From positions 124,001 to 188,000 of the forward strand of contig JBFWZQ010000002.1 in assembly GCA_050185195.1 (NCBI GenBank): DNA of 64,000 nucleotides. Reading direction: 5' to 3'. This document shows, one piece after another, positions 24,021-33,108 of this stretch. The stretch is from CADEFQ01 sp050185195 (GTDB taxonomy: Bacteria; Pseudomonadota; Gammaproteobacteria; Steroidobacterales; Steroidobacteraceae). The notes under the pieces were generated by a model. The model saw nothing but the letters and a program-made list of their open reading frames with translations. It did not search any database and was not told the DNA's origin. The number at the start of each line of letters is the position of its first letter. Positions within the stretch are counted from its first letter, which is position 1. A program made the position numbers and the translations under genes.

Positions 24021-25214
24021 TCAGATTGCCGGGCAGGCGATGAACGCCTTGCTGAAAATGACCTGGTCGTAGTCGAAGTTGAACGCCGTGGTCTTGAAGG
24101 CCGAACCATTGTGATAGATGGCGAGGATCAGCGCGTTCCAGCCGGGCAGCCCCGGTGCACCCACGCTGTTGGTGCTGCCATCGAAACCTTGCGAATAGGT
24201 CACGTCCCAGATTTTCGTATAGGCCGTCTCGCCCTCGTGCGCGGCCCACACTTCGACGCGCGTGCGATTGTTGCCCGTGCCGCCTGACGTGCCCGGGGTG
24301 ACGTGATAGAGCAAGGTGTCCCAACCGCCGGAATAACGCCAGTTGAGCGAGGTATTGGCGAGCGCCACCGAGGCATTGGGCTGGCCGCCGCTCAGGCTGT
24401 TGAAGTTCTGGCCCGAATAGACGTTGTGGCGCGACCGCGCCCCGACCGAGTCACCGTTCGATGCCGACTGGCCGTAGGTGACGAGTTCCTGCGCCGTGTA
24501 CGAGCTGTTCGTGGTCGTGAACCAGACAAGCTTGCCGGTGATGGTGCTGTACTCCGAGGTATCGGGCGGGGGTCCCGGCATTTCCGCACGCCGAACACGC
24601 ACCTGCAGCCAGAAATCCGAGCCCTGGAACCGACCGGGATGCGACGCCTGGTGGGCCGCGTTCATGTACCAGCCAGGATTGGGCTGATTGCCCCACCCGT
24701 AGAGCGTCGAACTGCCATCCGAAGCCGGGAACTCGACTGGAGCAATCGTGCCGCCCGCACCGGGGTCGTCTTGCCCGCGGCCGTTGCCCGCACCGGTCAG
24801 CGCGTTGAACGGCCGATGCCAGTACGAACCACCGCGGCCGGCGGCGCTGCCGAGCGGATACGTGAGCCGCATGAAGCCGCCACCGTCGGCGCCACCGCTC
24901 GCCTGATGCCTGACGAGCTGTCCGGCAGCCGTTGCGGCATTGGGGTCGTTGCCGCCGTTGTATCCGCCGGTCCAGCGAAACTGGTCGACTTCGGCCTTGG
25001 AGTCGAAATTGTGGTGCCACACGACCCCTGCCCCCGCGATGCGCGCAGCCCAGTCGGCCGCCGCACTCGGGCTGGCGCAGGCCGTGGACGCGCTGGTGCC
25101 GCCCCCCGCGCTGACAGTGGCCGGCGGGCACGGCTTCGACTGGCCCAGACCCACGACGGGAACCGCGGCTCCCGCCATGGCGGCGGTGGTCACCAGGAAT
25201 TCTCTACGCTTCAT
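24021..25214 (-). CDS. Tat-exported jelly-roll-like protein of unknown function
   Basis: A 397-residue protein. The N-terminus KRREFLVTTAAMAGAAVPVV is a twin-arginine signal. The mature part starts with SKPCPPATV and TSASTACA, like the kelch-like Tat protein at 17707. The body is rich in Gly, Asn, Trp and Tyr, with HHNFDSKAEVDQFRW, GSDFWLQVRVRR, GGWDTLLYHVTPG, RVEVWAAHEGE and FNFDYDQVIFSKAFIACP. This pattern resembles concanavalin-like beta-jelly-roll polysaccharide lyases or lectins. I cannot name catalytic residues. It follows the deacetylase gene by 159 bases, probably as the tail of the EPS operon or its own unit. Confidence 0.7.
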   Translation of the reverse strand: MKRREFLVTTAAMAGAAVPVVGLGQSKPCPPATVSAGGGTSASTACASPSAAADWAARIAGAGVVWHHNFDSKAEVDQFRWTGGYNGGNDPNAATAAGQLVRHQASGGADGGGFMRLTYPLGSAAGRGGSYWHRPFNALTGAGNGRGQDDPGAGGTIAPVEFPASDGSSTLYGWGNQPNPGWYMNAAHQASHPGRFQGSDFWLQVRVRRAEMPGPPPDTSEYSTITGKLVWFTTTNSSYTAQELVTYGQSASNGDSVGARSRHNVYSGQNFNSLSGGQPNASVALANTSLNWRYSGGWDTLLYHVTPGTSGGTGNNRTRVEVWAAHEGETAYTKIWDVTYSQGFDGSTNSVGAPGLPGWNALILAIYHNGSAFKTTAFNFDYDQVIFSKAFIACPAI

Positions 25215-25373
25215 CGAATTGCTCCTACGGCATCGTACGCGGCCACTGGCACGGCAGGAGTTTCCTCCGTATCAAGCCATCCATCAAAGTGGCACCGGCG
25301 CCTAAGTTAGTGAACCAGGCCACAAATTGCACGATGTCGCCAGATGCACACAGTCCGGGACTCTGCCTGGGGT

Positions 25374-26357
25374 TCAGGGTCCGGACGATTGCCTCGGGTG
25401 GCGCCACGAGCCCAGATACGAACGGGTGATTCGCCATCCGAGCCGGGAAGCCGGCGAGTCACAGAAACTGACACGCGGCAGGGCGTAGGGATCCGACTCG
25501 CGGGTTGCACAGTTCCATTCTGTGGACACCGCCAGCTCGAATCCGGCCTTGCGCGCGATCTGCATATGGATGGCGTCGAAGTCGCGACCCGGCCGGCCAT
25601 TCGGATAGGCAAAGGACACCGGCCGCCGGCCGACGACGCGCGCGAGCCATTCGGCGCCGTCGACGATCTCGCGCCTGGCTTCCTCCTCGGGCAGCGTCGC
25701 AAGGATGGGATGATTGACCGTGTGCCCGCCGATATCGATACCGGCCTGCGCGAGGCGGCGCAGCTCGCTTTCGTCCAACATCAGCCGCGGCGCCGGCTCG
25801 GCCGCAATCCGGTGATACAAGTCGCGCGCGTCGTGCCAACGCTGCTGCAGCGATCGGTACTTGAAAGCCTCGAGTACCCTGGACACGAACGGCGCGCGCC
25901 CGGCAGCGGGCGGCAAGGACACGTTGCCAAGGCCGACCGTCGACAGGTCAACCGTCGCCGGCGCCCGCCGGACCGCCTCGATCACGAGGTCGTTCCACAT
26001 GATGCCGGCCTCGATCGCGTTCTGCATGACGAACACGGTCGCCGGCAGGCCGTAGCGCTGCAACACGGGTGTCGCCACGTCCAGGTTGTTGCGATACCCA
26101 TCGTCGAAGGTGATGCACGCCGCGGCCGGCGGCAGTGTGCCCTCGCGCAGCCGCCGCGCCGCCTCGGGCAAGGGCAACACGGAACAGTGCGTCGCGAGCA
26201 CGGCCATCTGCGCGGCAAAACGTTCGGCATCCGGTTCGCTCGGCAACAAGGGGTCGGGACGCTCGAGTACGCGGTGGTAGGTCAGTACCATCAGCCGCGC
26301 GCGCTTGCCTCCCGGTGCGGCGAGGCGCAGCAATGGCCGCGACAGGAACGCGCTCAC
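25374..26357 (-). CDS. Polysaccharide deacetylase family protein
   Basis: About 327 residues from GTG at 26357, which overlaps the upstream glycosyltransferase stop by GTGA. It has the NodB fold: MVLTYHRVLE, the metal-site ITFDDGYRNNLDVA with the Asp-Asp pair, GIDIGGHTVNHPILA with the two His residues, and FAYPNGRPG. Such enzymes de-N-acetylate amino sugars. There is no signal peptide, so it probably acts on a cytoplasmic lipid-linked intermediate or is membrane-associated. A second, XrtA-type deacetylase is at 37249-38076. Confidence 0.9.
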   Translation of the reverse strand: MSAFLSRPLLRLAAPGGKRARLMVLTYHRVLERPDPLLPSEPDAERFAAQMAVLATHCSVLPLPEAARRLREGTLPPAAACITFDDGYRNNLDVATPVLQRYGLPATVFVMQNAIEAGIMWNDLVIEAVRRAPATVDLSTVGLGNVSLPPAAGRAPFVSRVLEAFKYRSLQQRWHDARDLYHRIAAEPAPRLMLDESELRRLAQAGIDIGGHTVNHPILATLPEEEARREIVDGAEWLARVVGRRPVSFAYPNGRPGRDFDAIHMQIARKAGFELAVSTEWNCATRESDPYALPRVSFCDSPASRLGWRITRSYLGSWRHPRQSSGP

Positions 26358-27574
26358 GACCGGCGATTCCGGTTCAGCGCGTCGAGGCATGCGTTCTCGA
26401 AGCACCGGGCCGCGACGACATGGCCGCAGTTCTCCTCGACGAAGTGCCGCGCCGCGCGCGACATCACGTGCCGCCTTTCGCGATCACCGAGCAGCGCCAC
26501 GACGGCCTCGGCCATCGCCTGCGCGTCGTCGGCGACGACGCAGTTCAGCCCGCTCTCGACCGGCAAGCCCTCCACGCCGATGGTCGTCGAGACGACTACC
26601 GGACCCATGGCCATCGATTCGAAGACCTTGAGCCGGGTTCCTCCACCGACCTGCAACGGCACGACGGACACCGCCGCACCGCCGACGATGGGGCGCACGT
26701 CGTCGACGAAGCCCGTGAAGCGCCAGCGCAGCTGGCGGCGCGCGGCCTCGGCGACGAGTGAGGCGGGAGGCGCGCGGCCGACGACCGTCATGCTTGCCCC
26801 GGGCACGCGAGCGACGATCGCCGCCCATACCTCGTCCATGAAATAGCGCATGGCTCCCTGGTTCGCGAGCCAGTCCATGGAGCCGCAGAACACGATCTCC
26901 GCGTCACGCGAGGGCGGCGCATGGCGGAAGAAATCGAGATCGACACCGGTGGGTATGACATGCGCGTCGCGCACGCCGTAGTCGCGCTCGAACAGGCGGC
27001 TGTCTTGCGCCGAGACGGCGACGACGACATCGAAACGCGCGAGCGTCCGCGCCTCGTAGGCCCGCATCTTGCGCAACTGGTTGCGCCAGATGACGCGCAT
27101 GGCGGCGCTGCGGGCCACCTCGAGGTGGCGGGCAAAGATCTGCGCCTCGACATTGTGCGTGAAGATGACCGACGGCGTGTCGAGTCCTGGCGGCGCCAGT
27201 ACCGCCGCATGCAGGAAATCAAATACGACGACGTCGGGGCGTGCCTCGAGCGCGCGGCCGACGGCAGCCGCCGCCGCGTCCGAACGGTCCACGCGCACGG
27301 GCATCGGCAACGGATCGAACATGTGCCATGCGCGGTGCAGCGTACCGCGCCAGCCGTCCGCAGGCGTGGGCCAGAACTCGAATTCATCGCAGACCCGGGC
27401 AAGATCTTCGCGATGGCGGGCCGCGAGTTCCGGCGTCGCGGGCGACATCAGCCTGATGCGGAACCGTCCGCCCTTCATGCCGCGCAGTATCTGCGTCGTG
27501 CGGATCTTGCCGCCGGAGTCGACCGGAAACAGGAACCGAGGGGAGACGAACAACAGTGTCGCGGGGGCACTCAT
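26354..27574 (-). CDS. Glycosyltransferase family 4 (Stp1-like)
   Basis: A 406-residue GT-B enzyme. The N-terminus TLLFVSPRFLFPVDSGGKIRTTQIL resembles the Stp1 group of XrtA loci. VVAVSAQDSRLFERDYG, HVIPTGVDLDFF, EIVFCGSMDW and the donor-site VVPLQVGGGTRLKVFESMAMG are the GT4 landmarks. It overlaps its neighbours by ATGA (start) and GTGA (stop). It adds a sugar to the polysaccharide repeat unit in the cytoplasm; donor unknown. Confidence 0.88.
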   Translation of the reverse strand: MSAPATLLFVSPRFLFPVDSGGKIRTTQILRGMKGGRFRIRLMSPATPELAARHREDLARVCDEFEFWPTPADGWRGTLHRAWHMFDPLPMPVRVDRSDAAAAAVGRALEARPDVVVFDFLHAAVLAPPGLDTPSVIFTHNVEAQIFARHLEVARSAAMRVIWRNQLRKMRAYEARTLARFDVVVAVSAQDSRLFERDYGVRDAHVIPTGVDLDFFRHAPPSRDAEIVFCGSMDWLANQGAMRYFMDEVWAAIVARVPGASMTVVGRAPPASLVAEAARRQLRWRFTGFVDDVRPIVGGAAVSVVPLQVGGGTRLKVFESMAMGPVVVSTTIGVEGLPVESGLNCVVADDAQAMAEAVVALLGDRERRHVMSRAARHFVEENCGHVVAARCFENACLDALNRNRRS

Positions 27575-28743
27575 TGCATGCACGCCCGGAAATAATCCAG
27601 CACCGCCCGCCCGACGCTCGGCCAGTCGCCGACATCGAGCCGTGTCGAAATCATGCCGCGATCCCAGTTGCGCTCGAGTGCAAGCTCCATCGCCTGCGCC
27701 ATTGCTTCGTCGTCGCCGACGGGAACGAGCGCGCCATTCTCGCCGTCCCTGACGAAATGCGGATTGTCGCCGACCGGTGTCGTGACGACAGGCGTGCCGG
27801 TCGCCAGCGCCTCGAGGATGGCGTTGCAGCACCCTTCCCTGCGGGTGCCGAGGGCAAAGAGATCGGCGGCCCTCAGCCAGTCCGCCACGGCCGCCGGTTC
27901 GACGGCGCCGACGAAGCGAACGTGCCCGGCGATGTCCAGTTGGGAAGCCAGTCGCTGCAGGGCCGCCGGGCATTCGGGCTCGTAGTCCGCGCCACCGATG
28001 ATGGCGAGGCGCACGACCCTGCCACGACTGCGCAGGCGCGCAATGGCGCGAAGCACGACGTCGTGTCGCTTGAGCGATACGAGATGGCCCACGCTCACGA
28101 TCAGCGCGTCGCCCGCCGGCACCGAGAGCGCCTGCCGCGCGGCGAGCTTGTCGCCGGGCCGGAAGATTCCACGGTCGATCGCATTCGGTATCACGACGAT
28201 GCGCCCGGCGGGCACGCCGTGCTCGATCATCTTGTTGCGCAGCGAATGACTCACGCTGATGCAGCCGTTCGCGACCGAAAGTGCACCGACGAGCTGCCTG
28301 CCGACACCGGCCAGTTCGACACGCTCCGCCTCGAAGCCCCTTATCGTGACGAACACCGGCAGACCGAGGCGCCGCGCAGCGCGCACGCAGCCGACTCCGT
28401 CGGGATAGCCGAAGTGGGCATCGATGACATCGATCGGGCGTTGTCGGTGCCAGCCGCGCAGGCGCGGCAGGATCGATCGTTCGAGCCAGCGGCCGTCGAG
28501 GGACTTGAACAGGCCCGGCAGGTAGAACATCGCGGCGTGGTGGACCGTCAGCCCATGGATCTCGCGGCTCGGCCGCCGCGCCCAGGACGGCAGGCGGCGC
28601 AGTGGCGGCAGGCAAGGGACAGGCTGCAGGATACGTATGTCCGATGCCTCGGCCATGGCCGCAAGGCGGCGGTGCACGAACACGCCTGCACCCGGCGTCA
28701 CCGGCGTCGGCAACGTGCGGCAGACACTCGCGATGTTCAGCAC
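27571..28743 (-). CDS. Glycosyltransferase family 4
   Basis: About 390 residues from GTG at 28743, overlapping the amidotransferase stop by 7 bases. Features: PVTPGAGVFVHRRLAAMA near the N-terminus, VIDAHFGYPDGVGCVRAAR, ISVSHSLRNKMIEHG, VVIPNAIDRGIFRPG, LIVSVGHLVSLKRHDVVLRA and the E-x7-E-like REGCCNAILEALATGTPVV. All are typical of GT4 enzymes working on exopolysaccharides. It is within the large minus-strand operon. Confidence 0.88.
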   Translation of the reverse strand: MLNIASVCRTLPTPVTPGAGVFVHRRLAAMAEASDIRILQPVPCLPPLRRLPSWARRPSREIHGLTVHHAAMFYLPGLFKSLDGRWLERSILPRLRGWHRQRPIDVIDAHFGYPDGVGCVRAARRLGLPVFVTIRGFEAERVELAGVGRQLVGALSVANGCISVSHSLRNKMIEHGVPAGRIVVIPNAIDRGIFRPGDKLAARQALSVPAGDALIVSVGHLVSLKRHDVVLRAIARLRSRGRVVRLAIIGGADYEPECPAALQRLASQLDIAGHVRFVGAVEPAAVADWLRAADLFALGTRREGCCNAILEALATGTPVVTTPVGDNPHFVRDGENGALVPVGDDEAMAQAMELALERNWDRGMISTRLDVGDWPSVGRAVLDYFRACMQ

Positions 28744-30632
28744 CGGGCACCCTGGCGCAGGAAACCCTCGAACATCAGTAGCGACCACAGGGGCGCACTG
28801 TAATCGCGCTTTCCCGACTCATGGGCGCTCACGATCTCCTCGAGCACGCGCGGGTCGAAGAGGCCCGTGTCGCGCAACGTGTCGCCGAGTACGGCCTTGC
28901 GCACCGTTTCGCGCAGCGGCCCCCGGAACCAGCGGATCAGCGGCACGGCAAAACCCATCTTCGGGCGGTACAGCACATCGTGCGGCAGCCAGGGCTCCAT
29001 GCTCTTCTTCAGCAGGCGCTTGCTCTCGCCACCGCGCATCTTGAAGCCGGACGGCAGCGTTGCGAGCCATTCGACCAGCGGGTGGTCCATCAACGGCTCG
29101 CGCACCTCGAGCGAGTGCGCCATGCTCGCACGATCGACCTTCGTGTTGATGTCGCCCACGAGATAGGTTTTCAGGTCGAGATACTGGATCAGCGCGAGCG
29201 GATCGTCCGTCCCCGCGCGCCGCGCGTGGCGCGCGAACAGGTCGTCCACCCGATAGCCGCCGAGCGCAGCGCGCGCCTGCGCCGAGAACATCCTCGCGCG
29301 CATCGGCGCGCGCACGATCGACACGCTCTGCAGGTAGGCCTCGACCGACGTGCGCGCGAGCGACTCGAACGTGGTCTTGGCGCGAAACACCCGCGGCGCC
29401 CAGTCCGCCTTGGGATAGACGCGGCCCAGGAGCCCGAAGAGGGGCCGGCGCACCGCGAGCGGCAGGGCCGAACGCAACTTCTCTTCCATCAGGTGCAACT
29501 GGTAACGCCGGTAGCCGCCAAAACTCTCGTCACCGCCGTCACCGGACAGCGCGACCGTCACGTGCTTGCGGGCGAGTTCGCAGACGCGGAACGTCGGGAT
29601 CGCGGAACTGTCGGCATAGGGCTCGTCGTAGAGGCCGACCAACTTGTCGATGAGGCCGAAGTCGTCGCTTGCGACCTGGTCGACGTAGTGCCGCGTCCGG
29701 TAGCGGTCCGCGACCTGCTGCGCGAATTTCGTTTCATCGAATGCGGGGTCGTCGAACGAGATCGAGCAGGTGTTGACCGGGGCGTCGCTGATGCGCGCCA
29801 TGACCGACACGACGGCGCTCGAATCGACGCCACCCGAAAGAAAGGCGCCGAGCGGCACTTCCGAGATCATGCGCAGGCGGATCGAGTCCTGCAGCCGTCG
29901 GTCGAGCTCCGCCATCGCGTCCTCGAAGCCGATCGGGCTGTCGAGCGAGAAGCGCACGTCCCAGAATTCACGCGGCGCGGGCGGCGCTTCGCCGCGCCGG
30001 ATGACCAGGGTGTGCGCGGGGGGGAGCTTCTGCACGCTCGTGAAGATGGTGCGCGGCTCGGCGACGTAGCCGACCGCGAAATATTCCTCGACCGCGCAAG
30101 GGTCGATCGTGCGGGTGACGCCGGGGTGCAGCAGCACGGCCTTCAGTTCCGAGCCGAACACGCACTGGCCGTCGGGCAGCAGCGCATAGAAGAGCGGCTT
30201 CACGCCGAGCCGGTCGCGCGCGAGGAACAGGGTCTCCCGATTGCGATCCCACAACGCGAACGCGAACATGCCGCGGAAGCGCTCGACGCAGGCCTCGCCC
30301 CAGGCTTCCCAGGCGTGCACGATCACTTCGGTGTCGCTCTTCGTGTGGAACACGTGGCCGAGCGCCTGCAGTTCGGGAATCAGCGACTGGTAGTTGTAGA
30401 TCTCGCCGTTGTAGACGACGACCACCGAGCCGTCCTCGTTGTAGAGCGGCTGCTGGCCCGTCTCGACGTCGATGATGGCGAGCCGCCGGTGGCCGAGCGC
30501 GACGCCGGGCTCGTGGTGCTCGCCCTCGCCGTCCGGCCCGCGGTGCGCGATCGAATCGTTCATCCTGCGCAGCAGCGCCCGATCGAGGTCGCGCCGGTTC
30601 CGGATGTCGACAATGCCTGTTATTCCGCACAT
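28737..30632 (-). CDS. Amidotransferase 1, exosortase A system-associated
   Basis: A 631-residue glutamine-hydrolysing asparagine-synthase-family enzyme. Cys2 of MCGITGIVD is the glutaminase nucleophile, followed by HRGPDGEG, VVVYNGEIYN and SDTEVIVHAWE. The synthetase domain has GAFLSGGVDSSAVVSVMA, VALSGDGGDESFGGYRRY and KRLLKKSMEPWLP. It is the long-recognised XrtA-linked amidotransferase, found beside the Stp2 glycosyltransferase as here (3-base gap). It probably converts a carboxylate on the polysaccharide precursor, such as a uronic acid, to an amide. Confidence 0.95.
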   Translation of the reverse strand: MCGITGIVDIRNRRDLDRALLRRMNDSIAHRGPDGEGEHHEPGVALGHRRLAIIDVETGQQPLYNEDGSVVVVYNGEIYNYQSLIPELQALGHVFHTKSDTEVIVHAWEAWGEACVERFRGMFAFALWDRNRETLFLARDRLGVKPLFYALLPDGQCVFGSELKAVLLHPGVTRTIDPCAVEEYFAVGYVAEPRTIFTSVQKLPPAHTLVIRRGEAPPAPREFWDVRFSLDSPIGFEDAMAELDRRLQDSIRLRMISEVPLGAFLSGGVDSSAVVSVMARISDAPVNTCSISFDDPAFDETKFAQQVADRYRTRHYVDQVASDDFGLIDKLVGLYDEPYADSSAIPTFRVCELARKHVTVALSGDGGDESFGGYRRYQLHLMEEKLRSALPLAVRRPLFGLLGRVYPKADWAPRVFRAKTTFESLARTSVEAYLQSVSIVRAPMRARMFSAQARAALGGYRVDDLFARHARRAGTDDPLALIQYLDLKTYLVGDINTKVDRASMAHSLEVREPLMDHPLVEWLATLPSGFKMRGGESKRLLKKSMEPWLPHDVLYRPKMGFAVPLIRWFRGPLRETVRKAVLGDTLRDTGLFDPRVLEEIVSAHESGKRDYSAPLWSLLMFEGFLRQGARC

Positions 30633-30635
30633 GAC

Positions 30636-31781
30636 TTATGGGTTCCGCGCCAGGAGGCCTTCGTAGAGTTCGGTATAACCGCGCACCATCGCCTCCATGG
30701 CGAAATGCGCAAGGCAGCGATCGCGGGCGGCCGCGCCCTGCGCGTCGCGCCGCGCCGGGTCGTCGAGACACGCCCGGATCGCGGCAGTCAGGGCACCGGC
30801 GTCACGCGAATCGTATAGCGTGCCGGTGACCCCGTGTTCGATGAGTTCGCCGTTGCCGCCGACTCGCGCGGCCACGACCGGCCGCGCCGTCGCCATCGCT
30901 TCGAGGATCGTGTTCGAGATGCCCTCGTTGCGGGACGGCAGCACGAACAGGTCGAAGCCGCGCAGGAGCGCCGGCGCGTCGGCGCGCGCACCCGCAAACC
31001 ACACGAGTGGCGCGATGCCGAGCGCCTGGGCGGCCTCCCGCAGGCGCGCCTCCTCGGGGCCCGCCCCCACGACCGCGAGCCGCAGCGGCCCCTGGTGGGC
31101 GCCTGGGGCGGCAACGAGCCTCGCAAAGGCCTGCAGGAGTGCGGCCTGGTTCTTGATCGGGTCGAGGCGTCCGATCGTGCCGATGACGAGCGGCCGGTCC
31201 GAAGGCTCGCGCGGCCAGGGCCAGTCCTGCGGGAGGGGGCCCGACGGGCTGAAACGTTCGCTGTCGACCCCGTTGTAGACCTGGCGGATACGATCGCCGG
31301 CGACGCCCACGCGCGTGCGCAGCCACCGTGCGATGTCCTGCGACACGGCGACATAACGTTGCGTGGCAGGCCGGCAGAGGCGACGGATGCGCAGGTTTCC
31401 CGGGTTCTCGCCCTGTGGATCGGATGCGTCCCAGCCGTGTTCGCCATGGACCCGAAAGCGCACGCCGGCGGCCAGGGCGACCCACTGCAGGTCCGCCGTG
31501 CCGAGGTTCCTCGTGTGCACGATCGCGGGCCGCAGGCGTCGCAACTGCCGCCACACGCGGCCGTAGGCCGCGAAGTCCTTGCCGGGCCGCTTGTCCACCG
31601 ACACGACCTCGACGTCGTCGCGCGCGATGCGATCGCGAAACGCGCTGTAGCCCGCGAGGCACACGATCGCGTGCCGGAATCGCGCGCGCGGCAGGTGGTT
31701 GATGAGGTTCACGAGCCCATTCTCGAGGCCGCCGTAATCGAGCCGGTAGATGACATGCGCGATGAGCGGCGCCCCGGCCAT
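30636..31781 (-). CDS. Sugar transferase Stp2, PEP-CTERM/EpsH1 system-associated
   Basis: A 381-residue GT4 glycosyltransferase with the distinctive Stp2 N-terminus LIAHVIYRLDYGGLENGLVNLIN and HTRNLGTADLQWVAL. These are followed by HGEHGWDASDPQGEN, RQVYNGVDSERF, VIGTIGRLDPIKNQAALLQA and LPSRNEGISNTILEAMATARP. It lies between the UDP-sugar dehydrogenase and amidotransferase 1, the usual XrtA gene order. Confidence 0.93.
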   Translation of the reverse strand: MAGAPLIAHVIYRLDYGGLENGLVNLINHLPRARFRHAIVCLAGYSAFRDRIARDDVEVVSVDKRPGKDFAAYGRVWRQLRRLRPAIVHTRNLGTADLQWVALAAGVRFRVHGEHGWDASDPQGENPGNLRIRRLCRPATQRYVAVSQDIARWLRTRVGVAGDRIRQVYNGVDSERFSPSGPLPQDWPWPREPSDRPLVIGTIGRLDPIKNQAALLQAFARLVAAPGAHQGPLRLAVVGAGPEEARLREAAQALGIAPLVWFAGARADAPALLRGFDLFVLPSRNEGISNTILEAMATARPVVAARVGGNGELIEHGVTGTLYDSRDAGALTAAIRACLDDPARRDAQGAAARDRCLAHFAMEAMVRGYTELYEGLLARNP

Positions 31782-31791
31782 GCGCTACCCG

Positions 31792-33108
31792 TTACCAGCA
31801 GATCGCCGAGTAGCGGCTGCCGCCGGCGCCCGGCGCACCGATGCCGACGACGTCGACCACGCGGTGCCGCGCCCGCAGTTCCTCCTGCAGGACCGCCTCG
31901 ATGAGGCGCCCGCCGAGGCCGACGAGGATCGTGTCGCCGTGGCGCACGGCTTCCTCGCAGGAGCTCACCATCAGGTTGCCGATGTGCGGGATGCTCTGCT
32001 CGATGAAACGCTTGTTCGCGCCGATCAGGCGCGACAGGTTCACCTCGGGGTCGTAGATGCGCAGGTCGTAGCCCTTGCCGATCAGGCGCTCGGCCACCGC
32101 GACGAGCGGGCTTTCGCGCAGGTCGTCGGTGCCCTTCTTGAAGCTGAGGCCGATCATGCCGACCTTGCGCGTCTCGCCCTGCATCACCTGGTCGATCGCG
32201 GCATCGATGTGCGCGCGGTTGCTGCCGAGCACGCCGCCGAGCATCGGCGTGACGACATCGCGCGTCTTGCCCATGTAGGTGAGCGCGCGCAGGTCCTTCG
32301 GCAGGCAGGAGCCGCCGAAGGCGAAGCCGGGTCGCAGGTAGGCCGGCGAGATGTTGAGCTGCGTGTCCTTGCAGATGAGGCCCATCACCTCGCGCGCATC
32401 GACGCCGACGGCCTGCGCGAGTCGCCCGATCTCGTTAGCGAAAGTGATCTTCACGGCGTGGAACGCGTTGGCCGCGTACTTCTGCATCTCGGCAACCCCG
32501 ACCGACGTGACGACGAACTCGCACGGCAGGTGCCCGAAGGCCTGCCGCAGCACATCGGCCGCGTGCGTCGAACGCGTGCCGACGATGGTGATCGGCGGGC
32601 GATCGTAGTCCTTGATCGACGTGCCTTCGCGCAGGAACTCGGGCTGGAAGGCAAGCCCGAAGTCGCGGTCCGCGACCTTGCCGCTCGCTTTCTCAAGGGT
32701 CGGGCGCACGAGTTCGTCGAGCGTGCCCGGCTGCACGGTCGAACGCAGCACGACGGTATGGAAGGCCGCCTTCTGCGCGAGCGCCGCGCCGATCGATTCC
32801 ATCACCCGGCGGATATAGCTCATGTCCTGGCTGCCGTTCGGGCTCGAAGGCGTGCCGACGCAGACGAAGGACAACTCGGTATCGCGGATCGCCGCCGCGA
32901 CGTCGTCGGTCACGCGCACCCGGCCCGACGCCACCACGTCGCGCGTCAGGTCCTGGATGCCCTCCTCGACGATCGGCGACTTGCCGCTGCGGATCAGCTC
33001 GAGCTTGAGCGGATCGACGTCGACGCCGGTGACCTCGTGCCCGTCCCGCGCAAGGCAGGCCATCGACACCGCACCGACATAACCGAGACCGAAAATACTG
33101 ATCTTCAT
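31792..33108 (-). CDS. UDP-glucose/GDP-mannose dehydrogenase family protein
   Basis: A 438-residue nucleotide-sugar 6-dehydrogenase that oxidises the C6 hydroxyl to a carboxylate. The NAD loop is FGLGYVGAVSMACLA (7-21), with VGTPSSPNGSQDMSYI and FQPEFLREGTSIKDY next. The catalytic Cys268 is in FAFGGSCLPKDL, and FKKGTDDLRESPLV ends the family signature. The Cys context and the LRPGFAFGGS segment look more like GDP-mannose dehydrogenase (AlgD) than UDP-glucose dehydrogenase, but the donor cannot be fixed. It overlaps Stp1 by ATGA. The uronic acid made here would be the natural substrate for amidotransferase 1. Confidence 0.92.
   Translation of the reverse strand: MKISIFGLGYVGAVSMACLARDGHEVTGVDVDPLKLELIRSGKSPIVEEGIQDLTRDVVASGRVRVTDDVAAAIRDTELSFVCVGTPSSPNGSQDMSYIRRVMESIGAALAQKAAFHTVVLRSTVQPGTLDELVRPTLEKASGKVADRDFGLAFQPEFLREGTSIKDYDRPPITIVGTRSTHAADVLRQAFGHLPCEFVVTSVGVAEMQKYAANAFHAVKITFANEIGRLAQAVGVDAREVMGLICKDTQLNISPAYLRPGFAFGGSCLPKDLRALTYMGKTRDVVTPMLGGVLGSNRAHIDAAIDQVMQGETRKVGMIGLSFKKGTDDLRESPLVAVAERLIGKGYDLRIYDPEVNLSRLIGANKRFIEQSIPHIGNLMVSSCEEAVRHGDTILVGLGGRLIEAVLQEELRARHRVVDVVGIGAPGAGGSRYSAICW

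Noticed and set aside
24021..25214. Possible PEP-CTERM substrate among the exported proteins
   Set aside because: No exported protein here has the VPEP motif plus C-terminal helix and basic tail; this Tat protein ends in ACPAI.
28821..30818. Long plus-strand open frame opposite amidotransferase 1
   Set aside because: Low-complexity, Arg/His/Glu-rich translation that mirrors the minus-strand gene, whose catalytic motifs are all intact.
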